Shown: positions 24,304 through 33,503 of the stretch, piece by piece | How the letters are laid out: every line of letters begins with the position of its first letter | Position numbering within the stretch: the stretch's first letter is position 1 | NCBI GenBank assembly: GCA_013151865.1 | Contig: JAADHN010000173.1 | Location: 1 to 37,152 of the forward strand | Direction of reading: 5' to 3' | Length of the DNA: 37,152 bases | Source: Kiritimatiellota bacterium | GTDB lineage: Bacteria > Verrucomicrobiota > Lentisphaeria > Oligosphaerales > JAADHN01 | The notes under the pieces: generated by a model | What the model was told of the DNA's origin: nothing | What the model saw: the letters and a program-made list of their open reading frames with translations, nothing else | Databases searched by the model: none | Translations under genes and position numbers: made by a program

Positions 24304-24714
24304 ATGAGTCACATCCTACAGGTGCACACTTCGGCCCATGCCCAGATGGTCAACATCACCACCCGGGTCGCGGCCCTGGTCCCCCCGGAATTCAACGGGA
24401 TATGCGTCGTCTTTTGCTTGCACACCACCGCCGGCCTTACCATAAACGAGAATGCAGACCCGGATGTTGTGCACGACCTGCTGCACGGCCTGGAACGCTT
24501 GGCGCCTTGGCGCGACCCGGCCTACCGCCACACCGAGGGCAACAGTGCGGCGCACCTCAAGGCCACGCTCTGCGGCAGCAGCGCCGCCGTCCCCGTGGAC
24601 AACGGTCGGCTGCGTCTCGGCACTTGGCAGGGGATTTTTTTCTGCGAATTCGACGGGCCAAGGTCACGGAACATACTCGTACAATTCATTGCGGAAGAAG
24701 GTATTGACACATGA
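24304..24714 (+). CDS. yjbQ: YjbQ/UPF0047 family protein (secondary thiamine-phosphate synthase enzyme family)
   Basis: A 136-residue full-length member of the YjbQ family. The conserved core is CLHTTAGLTINENADPDV, YRHTEGNSAAHLKATLCGSS, and LRLGTWQGIFFCEFDGPR, with the His and Glu residues of the family's metal/anion site. Members can weakly replace ThiE in making thiamine phosphate, but their true role is unsettled. The start has AGGAACGGAG just upstream. The stop overlaps the acpS start as ATGA, implying coupled translation. Confidence 0.93.
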   Translation: MSHILQVHTSAHAQMVNITTRVAALVPPEFNGICVVFCLHTTAGLTINENADPDVVHDLLHGLERLAPWRDPAYRHTEGNSAAHLKATLCGSSAAVPVDNGRLRLGTWQGIFFCEFDGPRSRNILVQFIAEEGIDT

Positions 24715-25106
24715 TTGTCGGCCTTGGCATCGATGTCATTGAGGTCGAACGGATGCAGCGCACGCTCGACCGCCACGGCGAGCACTTTCTGCGGCACGTC
24801 TTCTCCGCGCCGGAATTGCAGGCCGCCCCGGCCGGACCCGCCGCAGCAGCCTACTACGCCGGACGCTGGGCCGCCAAAGAAGCCGCCGCCAAAGCACTCG
24901 GCACCGGAATCGGACAGGACTGCCACTGGACCGATATCCGCGTGTTGCGCGGCCCCGCGGGCAAGCCCGTGATTCGCTTCGAGGGCGTCGGCGCTCAGAC
25001 CGCCCGCCGGCTGGGGGGCAACCGTGTCCACGTGACGATCAGCCACACAGGGGGTCTCGCCTGCGCCTGCGTGGTGCTCGAGAACGCCCCGAAAGACTCC
25101 GCCTGA
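24711..25106 (+). CDS. acpS: Holo-[acyl-carrier-protein] synthase
   Basis: A 131-residue AcpS, which transfers the phosphopantetheine arm of coenzyme A to a Ser of apo-ACP, needed for fatty acid synthesis. The Mg-binding Asp is in VGLGIDVIEVERM (D8), and the second signature is WAAKEAAAKALGTGIG, containing the metal-binding Glu. HVTISHTGGLACACVV near the C-terminus is typical. Full family length. The start overlaps the yjbQ stop by four bases; GAAGG lies about 10 bases upstream. Converges on mtaB with a 43-base gap. Confidence 0.95.
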   Translation: MIVGLGIDVIEVERMQRTLDRHGEHFLRHVFSAPELQAAPAGPAAAAYYAGRWAAKEAAAKALGTGIGQDCHWTDIRVLRGPAGKPVIRFEGVGAQTARRLGGNRVHVTISHTGGLACACVVLENAPKDSA

Positions 25107-25122
25107 ATCGTTCACCGACCGC

Positions 25123-25138
25123 CGGCGGCAAGCCGCCG
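25123..25138. terminator. Hairpin between convergent acpS and mtaB
   Basis: CGGCGG (25123-25128) and CCGCCG (25133-25138) form perfect 6-base arms with loop CAAG, in the 43-base gap between two convergent stops. Placement suggests a two-way terminator, though only short T/A runs follow. Confidence 0.5.
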
Positions 25139-25149
25139 TTGCGGCAACC

Positions 25150-26517
25150 TCACTGTCCGCTTCCACGCCTTCGGTCGCAGAGTTCCGCCGCAACCTTGCG
25201 CGGACCGAGCACACGGGTCACACGGCAAGGGATCAGCGTGTTCAATGGGGCGTCCGGGGCGGGAATTTCGACCCGCAGGTAATTCCCCGACCACCCCGTC
25301 ACACCGCCGCCGGCGGTCCGAGTCTCCGGAAGCACGACAAGGTCGCGCCCGCGAAACGCACCGGCGAAGGCCCTGCCCTTGGCCTTGGACAATTCCCGCA
25401 ACACGGCGGCACGTTCCGCCGTGAGCCGAGGGTCGGGACGACCGGGCCGCGCGGCCGCCGGCGTCCCGCCTCGCGGCGAGTAACTGAAAACGTGAAAGTA
25501 AGCAAACGGCAATTCCACCAGCACGCGACGACAAGCCTCGAACGCCTCATCATCCTCGCCGGGGAAGCCCACGATCACGTCGGTCCCCAGGCACAGCTCC
25601 GGAATGCGCGACACGGCCCGACGCACCAACCCGGCAAACTCCGCCACGGCATACCGCCGGTTCATGGCGCGCAGGATCCGGTCCTCCCCATACTGAAGCG
25701 GCAGGTGGAGCGAAGGGCAGACCCGGGGCGTTCGCGCCATCACATCGATCACCCGTTCGAGACCCGGGCCGGGCTCGACGGAACTCAGACGGATGCGATA
25801 GTCGCCGTCGAGCCGGCAGAGGGCTTCCACCAATTCCGCCAGACCTCGCTCGCGCTCGGCATCACGGTAAAGCAAGAGGTTCACGCCGGTGACCACCAGC
25901 TCGTGATGGCCGCGTTCGAGCAATTCGCGTGCCTCGCGCAGCACGTCGTCCCAATCCCGGGACCGAGGCCGACCGCGGGCGGCCGGGACGACACAGAAAC
26001 TGCAGAAGAAATCGCACCCCTCCTGCACCTTGAGGTTCGCCCGGGTCCGATGCGGGTAGGCGCCCGTGCCGGGGATGCGAAACCCATCCGCGCCGCCGGA
26101 ACCCCCCTCTGATATCGGCGCCGCCGTCGAAGGGGCGGACGGTCGTACAAGGGGATGCGGCAACAGCCGGGCCAATTCGATCTTGAGCGCGTTGGGGATC
26201 ACCAAGTCCGCCCCGGAGTCGGGGCCCCAAGCGTCCGGATGCACGTCCGCATCGCAACCCGCCAAGACGATGAAGGCCTCGGGAGCACGCCGCCGGGCGG
26301 CACGCAGCGCCTGTCGCGTCTTGCGGGCCGCCTCACCGGTGACCGTGCAACTGTTGATGACGATCAAATCCGCGGAGGCGCCTCGCGGCAAAATACGAAA
26401 CCCCCTCAGGCGCAGTTGCTCGGCCATGAGCGCGGTGTCGGCTTGGTTCAAGCGGCACCCAAGGGTTTGAATGACGGCAGTCGGCACGTTGCGCGATCTT
26501 TCTCGACTGCGAACCAC
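25150..26517 (-). CDS. mtaB: tRNA t6A37 methylthiotransferase (MtaB-type radical SAM enzyme)
   Basis: A 455-residue methylthiotransferase that would add a methylthio group to t6A at position 37 of ANN-decoding tRNAs. The N-terminal UPF0004 domain supplies C21 (TLGCRLNQAD), C57 (INSCTVT) and C88 (LAGCDA) for the auxiliary iron-sulfur cluster. The radical SAM motif is C168-x3-C172-x2-C175 (EGCDFFCSFC). A C-terminal TRAM-like domain is present. TLGCRLNQAD and SCTVTGEAARKTRQ favour MtaB over MiaB or RimO. The ORF begins at GTG 26517; GTG 26487 has a better-spaced purine-rich site and begins right before the conserved region, so it may be the true start. It follows the GT-C/TPR gene by 54 bases on the same strand. 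Confidence 0.92.
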   Translation of the reverse strand: MVRSRERSRNVPTAVIQTLGCRLNQADTALMAEQLRLRGFRILPRGASADLIVINSCTVTGEAARKTRQALRAARRRAPEAFIVLAGCDADVHPDAWGPDSGADLVIPNALKIELARLLPHPLVRPSAPSTAAPISEGGSGGADGFRIPGTGAYPHRTRANLKVQEGCDFFCSFCVVPAARGRPRSRDWDDVLREARELLERGHHELVVTGVNLLLYRDAERERGLAELVEALCRLDGDYRIRLSSVEPGPGLERVIDVMARTPRVCPSLHLPLQYGEDRILRAMNRRYAVAEFAGLVRRAVSRIPELCLGTDVIVGFPGEDDEAFEACRRVLVELPFAYFHVFSYSPRGGTPAAARPGRPDPRLTAERAAVLRELSKAKGRAFAGAFRGRDLVVLPETRTAGGGVTGWSGNYLRVEIPAPDAPLNTLIPCRVTRVLGPRKVAAELCDRRRGSGQ

Positions 26518-26571
26518 ACTCCCGGCGGTCTGTCGTGACCCGGCCCCGGGGCGGCGGTCCTGGCGAACCCA

Positions 26572-28353
26572 TCAGCGGCCGGCTCCGCCGATCGCCCGTT
26601 CCCCCCCGGGCCCGTGGCCGGCAAACCGCCGGAGCCAGGTTTCCTGTCGCGTCGCGTTCCCGGCTTGCCCCCGGGCCCGGTACCAGGCGGCCAACTTCGA
26701 ACGAACCGCGGCGCTCCCCGGCCCGGCGCGCAGCCCTCGAACAAGGGCGGAGCGCGCCTTGTCCAGCTCTTTCGATTCCAGGTAGAATTGGGCGAGGTTC
26801 ACCCATACGTCCGCATTGTCGGGGATCAGTTCCTTCGCCCGCTCCAACGCGGCGACACCTTCTTCCCGACGCCCGTTCTTGAGATACGCCACGCCCAACG
26901 CCAGGTACAACTCGCCCGTCTCGGGAAAAAGCTTGCGAAGTTCGTCCAGCGTACCCCAGACACCGTCCCAGGACACCTCGGACGGCGATGCGGTCGTCAA
27001 GGCACGCCGCATGTGCGGAAGCTGCAGGGCCGCCGCAACCGCGTTCTTGGCAAGTCGCGTGCCGCGCGGATGCTCGAGCGCGTCGGAAACGAACAGGGTC
27101 AATTCGTCCCGCCAGAGTGTAGACCGTCGCCAAGCGAGACCGGCCCACAGGGCGATCAGGATCAGAAACAGCACGGCGCACCCCCGCCGGAAGCGGACCG
27201 CCGCCAACGCCCCGGCCGCCGTCAGCACGGCGGCCCAACCGAGCAGCGGCAGGTACAGAAACCGTTCCGCCATGTACTGCATCATGGGCACGATATTCGA
27301 GACCGGCGCCAAGAACAGGCCGGTCCAGGCCAGTCCGAACCCCATCAATCGCGTTTCCTTCTTTCGCAGGGCCGCAACGGTCGCGCCGATCCACACAAGC
27401 AGAAAAGACGCTCCCAGCAGCACCGGCGGGGACCCGACCCGCAGCCCGCCCTTCAGAAAGGTGTAATCGCAGCAGAACGGCGGGATCCCCAGCAGGAGCC
27501 GTGTGTAAGAAGTCGCCACCGGCAGCATATCGATCAAGGTCTGCAGCCACGAACCGGAAATCGGCGCAGTCTGTCCGGTCCCGCCGATGATGCCGTGTCG
27601 GTGAAAGAGAAACACTGCAGCAACTGCCCCAAAGGGCAGGGCCTGCATCCACGCGTCGCGACGCGAGTTCCGCGGCGCGCGCAGAGCTTCCAGTACAGGC
27701 AAGGCAAGAAACGGCAGGGCCGAAACCTTCGAATACAGGGCCAGGGTGTAACAGAGGAAAGCCCCGACGTACGCTCCCGACCGTTTTGACCGATGGAGCC
27801 AGAACAGCAGGGCCGCCAACACGAAAAAAGCCGCCAGAAGGTCGTCCAGACATTTGGCCCAGGAAACCACTTCCGCATTGGCGGGATGCGCCCCGAACGC
27901 CGCGGCGCCAAGCGCGGCCCACAGGCATTCGCGCCCCGCATCCGGCGTCCTCCCCGGCCGGCCGGGCGGCGCCCGCCGCAACCCCTGTCGCAGAAGTTCG
28001 AACAGCAGCAGCACGTTCAGGGCGTGCATCAGCACATTCGCCAGATGAAAAAGCCACGGGCGCGGCTGTCCCCCGCCCACCAGCACCAGCAGGCAGTAGA
28101 CCACGTTGCGGATCGGACGAAAAACACGGAAAGAAGCCCCGCGATCCGCCTGGGCCTCCAACGTCGTGAACATCCGTGGTATATTGCGAACCGACCGAAT
28201 ACTTGACAAGTTCGTGATAAAGTAGGTGTCGTCCCAAACGAACCCATACCCGAGCGTGCGACCCCAGAGGACGAAAACCAGCATCACCAGGAACAGACGC
28301 GCCAACCCCGGGCGCAGTCTGAGCAGGCTCTCTGGATTCGTGGCTTGGTTCAT
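26572..28353 (-). CDS. GT-C membrane protein with C-terminal TPR repeats (TMTC/O-mannosyltransferase-like)
   Basis: A 593-residue polytopic membrane protein. The first helix (about 17-34) is followed by GYGFVWDDTYFITNL, where the Asp pair D41-D42 matches the loop-1 acidic motif of GT-C glycosyltransferases. Further blocks include FRVFRPIRNVVYCLL, LFHLANVLMHALNVLLLFEL, and FGAHPANAEVVSWAKCLDDLL, typical of the TMTC-like bacterial family. About ten hydrophobic helices precede a soluble tail with two to three TPR units (about 475-575: GELYLALGVAYLKNGRREEG, ADVWVNLAQFYLESKELDKA). It probably transfers a lipid-linked sugar to a protein or glycan outside the membrane. Start fixed by AGGAGA 8 bases before ATG 28353. 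Confidence 0.83.
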   Translation of the reverse strand: MNQATNPESLLRLRPGLARLFLVMLVFVLWGRTLGYGFVWDDTYFITNLSSIRSVRNIPRMFTTLEAQADRGASFRVFRPIRNVVYCLLVLVGGGQPRPWLFHLANVLMHALNVLLLFELLRQGLRRAPPGRPGRTPDAGRECLWAALGAAAFGAHPANAEVVSWAKCLDDLLAAFFVLAALLFWLHRSKRSGAYVGAFLCYTLALYSKVSALPFLALPVLEALRAPRNSRRDAWMQALPFGAVAAVFLFHRHGIIGGTGQTAPISGSWLQTLIDMLPVATSYTRLLLGIPPFCCDYTFLKGGLRVGSPPVLLGASFLLVWIGATVAALRKKETRLMGFGLAWTGLFLAPVSNIVPMMQYMAERFLYLPLLGWAAVLTAAGALAAVRFRRGCAVLFLILIALWAGLAWRRSTLWRDELTLFVSDALEHPRGTRLAKNAVAAALQLPHMRRALTTASPSEVSWDGVWGTLDELRKLFPETGELYLALGVAYLKNGRREEGVAALERAKELIPDNADVWVNLAQFYLESKELDKARSALVRGLRAGPGSAAVRSKLAAWYRARGQAGNATRQETWLRRFAGHGPGGERAIGGAGR

Positions 28354-28564
28354 GGACAGTCTCCTGTTCCGGCACTGGCGAGCGGGGCCTCACCGCCGCC
28401 CGGGAAGCGCGTTTCGGAATCGACCGGACGATGTTGCAGAAGCCGGGAGCCGACCTGCACTCTGAATGCGTTCGAAACAATCCGCAACGACCCCCGAAAC
28501 CATACCTGCCCGGGCCGGGTTCGCAATCCGCCCCATCCCGGCTCGAAGCGGCAGCGGGACCGCC

Positions 28565-29149
28565 ATGCCACCCAAATCGCCACCTCCGATCCCGAGCAAG
28601 CCGCCTCTCGAACGCATGCGGTGTTGCCGTCCCTGCCGCTCCGGCCGGCTTTGTGTGATCGTTTTGCTTGCGGTCATGTTGGGAGACCTGATCTGGTCCC
28701 CGTTGACGGACCCGACCGCCCGCCGGAGCGGGGGCTACGGTTCGAACCGGACCCGCGAAGGCGTGTCGCCGCCGGTGCGGTTCGGACCCCGGCGCGTACT
28801 CCACAACTTCCGGAATTTCGCCGTCTTTTGGCGGCCGCCGGCCGGCCGTCGGCGCAAGTCGGGATTGACCGGGTTCCTGACCGCGGACGGGAACAGCCTG
28901 ACAACAAATCTGTTCGGGCATTTCGGACTGGCGGTCCTGCTCTGCCTGATCTTTCTCGGGCTCGGAGCGAATTGGACTTGGGTCGCCGCGGGAGCTACGC
29001 TCGTGAATATCTGGCACGAATACGTAAGCGAAGGCATGTACTGCGACCCGTCCTATGTCGATCTTTGGCTGGATCAGGCGGGCATCGGATTCGCCTTGGC
29101 CGGTTTCGCCCTGTTCCGACTGCTGCGCAACTGGCGGCAGCAGGGCTGA
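28565..29149 (+). CDS. Small membrane protein, VanZ-like topology, uncertain
   Basis: About 194 residues. A Cys/Arg-rich N-terminus (RCCRPCRSGR) precedes a membrane helix (VIVLLAVMLGDLIWS); a basic soluble part follows, then three hydrophobic segments. The last part (GHFGLAVLLCL ... WHEYVSEGMYCD ... DLWLDQAGIGFALAG) has the spacing of VanZ-family proteins: His in one helix, an acidic residue in the next, and Asp before a Gly-rich helix. The match is weak and the function unknown. The start is uncertain: ATG 28565 has little ribosome site, ATG 28616 is an alternative. Confidence 0.55.
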   Translation: MPPKSPPPIPSKPPLERMRCCRPCRSGRLCVIVLLAVMLGDLIWSPLTDPTARRSGGYGSNRTREGVSPPVRFGPRRVLHNFRNFAVFWRPPAGRRRKSGLTGFLTADGNSLTTNLFGHFGLAVLLCLIFLGLGANWTWVAAGATLVNIWHEYVSEGMYCDPSYVDLWLDQAGIGFALAGFALFRLLRNWRQQG

Positions 29150-29170
29150 TGTCCGTTGTTCCGGAGGAGA

Positions 29171-29234
29171 AAACGGCGGCGCACCGTTTCCCGGACCCGC
29201 GGCCGGAGACTGCGTCCGGACAAGTCTTGTCCGG
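29171..29234 (+). terminator. Tandem hairpins after the VanZ-like gene
   Basis: Two perfect stem-loops follow the stop at 29149: AAACGG/CCGTTT (29171-29176, 29184-29189; 7-base loop) and CCGGACAA/TTGTCCGG (29216-29223, 29227-29234; 3-base loop). Neither has a clear T-tract. They probably separate this gene from the next; the second could also be a protein-binding palindrome. Confidence 0.4.
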
Positions 29235-29302
29235 CAGATGGAAATCAGGTTTCGACCAACATGACCGAAACGCGAAGGAAAGGGTCCCGGCATGACAGCG
29301 AG

Positions 29303-29308
29303 AAGGAG
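29303..29308 (+). promoter_or_regulatory. Shine-Dalgarno site choosing ATG 29316
   Basis: AAGGAG lies 7 bases before ATG 29316, a better site than that before the in-frame ATG 29292, and the shorter protein has a cleaner signal peptide. Confidence 0.6.
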
Positions 29309-29315
29309 CCGATTG

Positions 29316-32300
29316 ATGTCGGCACGGTTTCGCAAGTGGGCAATCCTGATTGTGCCCTTCCTCCTCACCGGCGGGGCCCGGCTCTGCAACGCAGCCCCGG
29401 GCATTCGTTCCTGCGCCCGACTTTTGTGGGGCGGAGTGGCGGAGTTCGCCCGGGCCCGCACCCGGAACAGCATGTCCGCTTCCGTCCGTCGGCACGTCGC
29501 AGCCGGCAATGTGTCGCGGGACGCGGTCTTCCTCCACCCGCAGGCGTCGGGCCGGACCCGAGCCGAGTACCCCGCGGTCCGGTTCACCGCGCCGGCAGCT
29601 ACCCGCGTGCTGTTCCTGGCATGGGCCGGTCTCGGCGACAAGACCCCGCTCGACGATCCGGAACATCCCGCCGACGGGGTCCGGTTCTATGTGCTGGTAA
29701 ACGGGCGGGAAGTGGCTCGGACCGAGGTCCGAACGCATGGCTGGCAGCCGCTTTTCGCGGACCTGGGGACCGTGGCCGCAGGGGAACGCGCGGAATTCAC
29801 GGTGACCCTCGCCACCGACGCCGGCGCAGCGGGCAATTCGAGCTATGACTGGGCCTTGATCGGAGATCCGCAACTGGTGGCTGTGCCGGACGTCCCGCTC
29901 CCCCCGAATCGCACGGTCCGGGGCACCGCAGGCATCTTCGCGACATCCACAGCCGACCCCGGAACGCGTGTCGTCATCCGCGCCGTCGATGCCGATGGAA
30001 AAATCGTCCCGGACGCTTCGGTCACCGTGGCAGGGAAGGACGGGGTCGTTCTCACCCGTTTCGACTTCAGTCGTCTGCCGGCCTGCGTCGGCTGGCAGTG
30101 GCGGACCGTGATCGGTCGCGTGGATCGGGCCCGGGGCGGAAGCTGGACCGCGCAACTCGTGGTTGAGGGCGCCGGGCCGGCTCGGGCCGTTTCCACGGCC
30201 GGAGACGCGGTATCGGTCCGGGTCGCGCTTCGAAATGCGGGGATGGCTTCCCTGCTTCCGGACGACGCGGCCGTGGTCGAATGCGCCGGCAAACGCCGGC
30301 CGGTGGCGAGCCTCGGCCCAGGGGCGTCCACAACCCTCGATTTCGAACTCGGCCCCCGGCCCGCCGGACCCGTGAAACTCGACTGGCGACTCACGTCACG
30401 CCTGGGGCCGGCGCTGACAGGGGACCTTCCCGTTTTTCAAGTTTGGCCGAGCTTGCCCGCCTTACCGGTGGGCCGACCTCTCCGCCGTCGTGTACTCCGC
30501 CTGGGCAGAACGCCCGGCTGGCTGCTTCTCGAAGACCGCAGGGTCCGGTGGCTGATCAATCCGACGGTCCCCGGGATGGGGGCCCTGTTCTGGGCGTGGA
30601 CGCCCCGGGGCTGGGAATTGTGCGGCTCCGCATCGCCCCTGGTCGAACTCGTCCTCGCCGGAAATGTGCCGGTGGTTCTCCGATTCCAAACGGCCGCTCT
30701 GTCCCGCGTCGGCCTCGCGGGGGCGGCGGTCCGGGCGGCGGCCAGAGGACCCGACGGCGCCTTGATCGATGTCCGGGCCGAGTTCTCCCTTGTCGAGGCC
30801 GCCCCCGCTCTGGCCATTGCGCTCTCCGCAACGTCGGACCGACCGGTCCGGATCGCCGCCTTTCGCGGCCCCGCCGTGCACGCCGGCGACCGGAACACGG
30901 GGGAAAACAAGGGCGTGGCCGTCTTCCCCGGCCTCGAATACCTCGACGGTCCCGAGCGCAGTTCGAGCACCCGCGACCTCGCCCCCCCCCTGAATGTCCG
31001 AGTGGCGCCGCACAAGTTCAAGATCTGTGTGCCGATCATGTTCGTCGAGACACGCCCCGAAGGCCCCGTGACCGCCGTGATTTGGGACGCGCGTCAACGC
31101 TGGAACGGCCGGGATATCGCCCCGGCCGCCGCTTTTGCCTCCCCGAACTTCGTTCAACATCAGGCCAACCACCTGATGCAAGTTTTCCTGCCGTCCATCC
31201 CCGATTTCGTACCCGAAAACAGATTCCTCGCTGCGGACGCTCCCTACGCCCTGGTCCCGGGAGGGACGGTCGCGCTCCGAATGTTCGTGGCCGTCGGCAT
31301 CCCCGCCCCGGACGCCACCGGCGCGTTCGCCTGGTTCGACGCCCTCGTCGGTTTCCCGCCCCCGGAATCGCCCCCCCGAAACTTCGAAGAAGAAATGGCC
31401 CTCTGCCGCCAGGGGTTTCTGAAAACTGTCTGGGACCCCGAATCTCAGCACAACAAACACGTGGTGGGCAAGGCCCACGGCAATTCGCCGGGCGCGGCCG
31501 CTCTTCTCCTCATGGACGCCCGCGCCGTGGCCCGCGGGCCGGTCCGCAACGAATTGCTCGAACGCGTTCGGACCATCGCCCGCCAAACGATCCGAGAACA
31601 AGGCCCCGGCGCATTGTCGAGCAGCAATCTGTGTCATATCATGCGGGCCGAATTCCCGTTTCACTACGGTGAAATGCCCGCCGGACTCGGGAGGCTTCGG
31701 GCGGATGCCCGTGCCGCCCTCGATTCACAGGAGAGCGACGGCGGCTGGGGATATTACCCCGATGAACAGCGGCGCGCCCTTGGAAAACGGGGAACGCGCG
31801 TGATCGGCATCGCCGCGCGAAACGCCTCCGTGCTCGCCAAATGGGCAGCCGTCAGCGGCGACCCGGAAACCACGGGCGGACTGCGACGGGCACTCGAGCA
31901 CATGCGCCGTTACACCGTGCCGCGCGGCGCCCAGGGCTGGGAATGCCCGATCCTCGAACCGGATGTCCTGGCCGCCGCTTATGCCATTCGCACGTACGTC
32001 TGGGCTTACATGGCCCTCGGGGACCCCAAGCTGCTCGAACATGCACGGTATTGGGCTCGGACCGGTCTCGCCTTCCAGTATGCCTGGGACGACGGCAAGC
32101 ATCCCGGGATGCGATACGCCGGTATTCCCGTGTTCGGCAGCACGTTTTTCAATCATTCCTGGATCGGACTGCCCGTGCAATGGTGCGCCCTGGTTTACGC
32201 CTACAGCCTCCAGGAACTGATGCGGTTCGACCCCGACCCCCTATGGAAGAAGCAGGTCGAAGGCATCACCGTCAGCGCCATGTTCCAGCAGTGGCCCATG

Positions 32301-33188
32301 GACAACCGGGAACTGGCAGGGACGTATCCGGACAGCTTCGGGCAATGGTTCACCCGCCGAAACCCCGTGCACATCAACCCGGAAAACATCGAAGTGAACC
32401 TGCTGGCCCTGCACGGACTCGATCCGGGCTTGCGCTCGGTCCGGCTGCCTGATGCCGGCAACACCGTACACGTCACCGCGCCGTGCGACCTGAAAGCCGC
32501 CGTCGATCGCACTCGAGTTTCCGTGGACCTGACGTACCTTCCCGGCCGAACCGTATACTTCACGGTCGCACCCGTCCGCCCCACCGCTTCCGCCGATATC
32601 ACGGTCGGGGGCCGCGGCCTGCCCCGCAAACCTCATTTGCCCGGCGGCACGACCGGATGGGCCTACGATTCCGAAACCCGCCTGCTGGCCGTGGGCGTAA
32701 CCTGCGACAACGAGGGCCGGGCCCGGGTCACCTTGGCCGGGGTGACGCCTTCCACGCCCGACTCCCGAGCCGCGGCTTCGGCGTGGGAGTTCGCTGCCGA
32801 TGCAGAGGGTTGGAGGATGGGCCATTCGTCTGCCCTCGAAGCCGTCGACGGCGTCCTGCGCATCACTGTAACCGGCTCCGACCCGTACGCGATCAGCGGC
32901 AGGGCCGCCATCGATGCGGCGAAACACCGGGCCCTCCGCGTCCGGGCCCGCATGAATCGCGCCGGTCAGGTCGGCCTCTTCTGGCGCTCGACGGTTTCGC
33001 CCCAGTGGAGCGCTTCGAAGAATATCAATCTGCCGCTTCCGGGCGACAACCGCTGGCACGAACTCACATTCAACTTGGCCGACCAGCCGGACTGGGACGG
33101 GCGCATCCTCCAAATCCGCCTCGACCTCGAACCTGCCGACCTGCCGCCGGGGACACGCCTCGAGGTGGACTGGGTCCGGCCTCGATAG
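29316..33188 (+). CDS. Large secreted protein with carbohydrate-binding-like ends and an alpha/alpha-toroid-like core
   Basis: A 1290-residue exported protein; the signal peptide is FRKWAILIVPFLLTGGARLC and ends near NAAP. Residues about 68-187 resemble an NPCBM-like jelly-roll (VRFTAPAATRVLFLAWAGLG ... GVRFYVLVNGREVARTEV). A beta-rich region follows to about 680. Residues about 690-1035 are helical with spaced Trp and aromatic residues (SQESDGGWGYYP, VRTIARQTIRE, AAAYAIRTYVWAYMALGDP, FFNHSWIGLPVQWCALVYAY), in the style of (alpha/alpha)6 glycan-active toroids. The last 135 residues (WEFAADAEGW ... WHELTFNLADQPDWDG ... RLEVDWVRP) match the jelly-roll common at the end of planctomycete carbohydrate enzymes. 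I cannot assign a family; a secreted glycoside hydrolase or lyase is inferred. An upstream in-frame ATG exists at 29292. Confidence 0.8.
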   Translation: MSARFRKWAILIVPFLLTGGARLCNAAPGIRSCARLLWGGVAEFARARTRNSMSASVRRHVAAGNVSRDAVFLHPQASGRTRAEYPAVRFTAPAATRVLFLAWAGLGDKTPLDDPEHPADGVRFYVLVNGREVARTEVRTHGWQPLFADLGTVAAGERAEFTVTLATDAGAAGNSSYDWALIGDPQLVAVPDVPLPPNRTVRGTAGIFATSTADPGTRVVIRAVDADGKIVPDASVTVAGKDGVVLTRFDFSRLPACVGWQWRTVIGRVDRARGGSWTAQLVVEGAGPARAVSTAGDAVSVRVALRNAGMASLLPDDAAVVECAGKRRPVASLGPGASTTLDFELGPRPAGPVKLDWRLTSRLGPALTGDLPVFQVWPSLPALPVGRPLRRRVLRLGRTPGWLLLEDRRVRWLINPTVPGMGALFWAWTPRGWELCGSASPLVELVLAGNVPVVLRFQTAALSRVGLAGAAVRAAARGPDGALIDVRAEFSLVEAAPALAIALSATSDRPVRIAAFRGPAVHAGDRNTGENKGVAVFPGLEYLDGPERSSSTRDLAPPLNVRVAPHKFKICVPIMFVETRPEGPVTAVIWDARQRWNGRDIAPAAAFASPNFVQHQANHLMQVFLPSIPDFVPENRFLAADAPYALVPGGTVALRMFVAVGIPAPDATGAFAWFDALVGFPPPESPPRNFEEEMALCRQGFLKTVWDPESQHNKHVVGKAHGNSPGAAALLLMDARAVARGPVRNELLERVRTIARQTIREQGPGALSSSNLCHIMRAEFPFHYGEMPAGLGRLRADARAALDSQESDGGWGYYPDEQRRALGKRGTRVIGIAARNASVLAKWAAVSGDPETTGGLRRALEHMRRYTVPRGAQGWECPILEPDVLAAAYAIRTYVWAYMALGDPKLLEHARYWARTGLAFQYAWDDGKHPGMRYAGIPVFGSTFFNHSWIGLPVQWCALVYAYSLQELMRFDPDPLWKKQVEGITVSAMFQQWPMDNRELAGTYPDSFGQWFTRRNPVHINPENIEVNLLALHGLDPGLRSVRLPDAGNTVHVTAPCDLKAAVDRTRVSVDLTYLPGRTVYFTVAPVRPTASADITVGGRGLPRKPHLPGGTTGWAYDSETRLLAVGVTCDNEGRARVTLAGVTPSTPDSRAAASAWEFAADAEGWRMGHSSALEAVDGVLRITVTGSDPYAISGRAAIDAAKHRALRVRARMNRAGQVGLFWRSTVSPQWSASKNINLPLPGDNRWHELTFNLADQPDWDGRILQIRLDLEPADLPPGTRLEVDWVRPR

Positions 33189-33503
33189 AACCCCGACGGG
33201 GGCCTTCAAGGACCTCGGAATGCACGGAAGAGGGAAACTCGCCCGGACGGGGCGGGCGGACTCGGCGTTTCGGCGATGTTCCGGGACTTTGAATGCCCCG
33301 TTCGCGTCGCGGCCCTCGGGCGTGTTGAACCGAAGCCGGGCCGGAGTTTCGGTGAACAGCCGAACTCCCGTGCTCGCAAGAAAACGGCAGAGCCCGATCC
33401 GGGTCCGCCCGAAATGCAACCTCGAGGGGGGAAGCAACCGGATAATCGAGACTCGAAGGAGCAATCTGCGCGCGACGCCCTCCGAACTCAGGAGATCTCG
33501 ACC
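33189..33503. other. Intergenic region before the GNAT-GH38 gene
   Basis: 315 bases. The frame of the downstream gene stays open back to 33276, but its composition is Arg/Pro-rich and the conserved protein starts at 33504. GATAAT at 33441-33446 is a possible -10 box without a good -35. CCCC-GAC-GGGG just after the previous stop could be a small hairpin. Nothing else supported. Confidence 0.35.
33490..33494 (+). promoter_or_regulatory. Shine-Dalgarno site fixing the GNAT-GH38 start
   Basis: AGGAG sits 9 bases before ATG 33504, where the recognisable acetyltransferase domain begins. Confidence 0.6.

Noticed and set aside
26333-29641. 1102-residue minus-strand open frame
   Set aside because: Runs through the GT-C/TPR gene in another frame and opposite the VanZ-like gene; Arg/Gly/Ala-rich with no domain.
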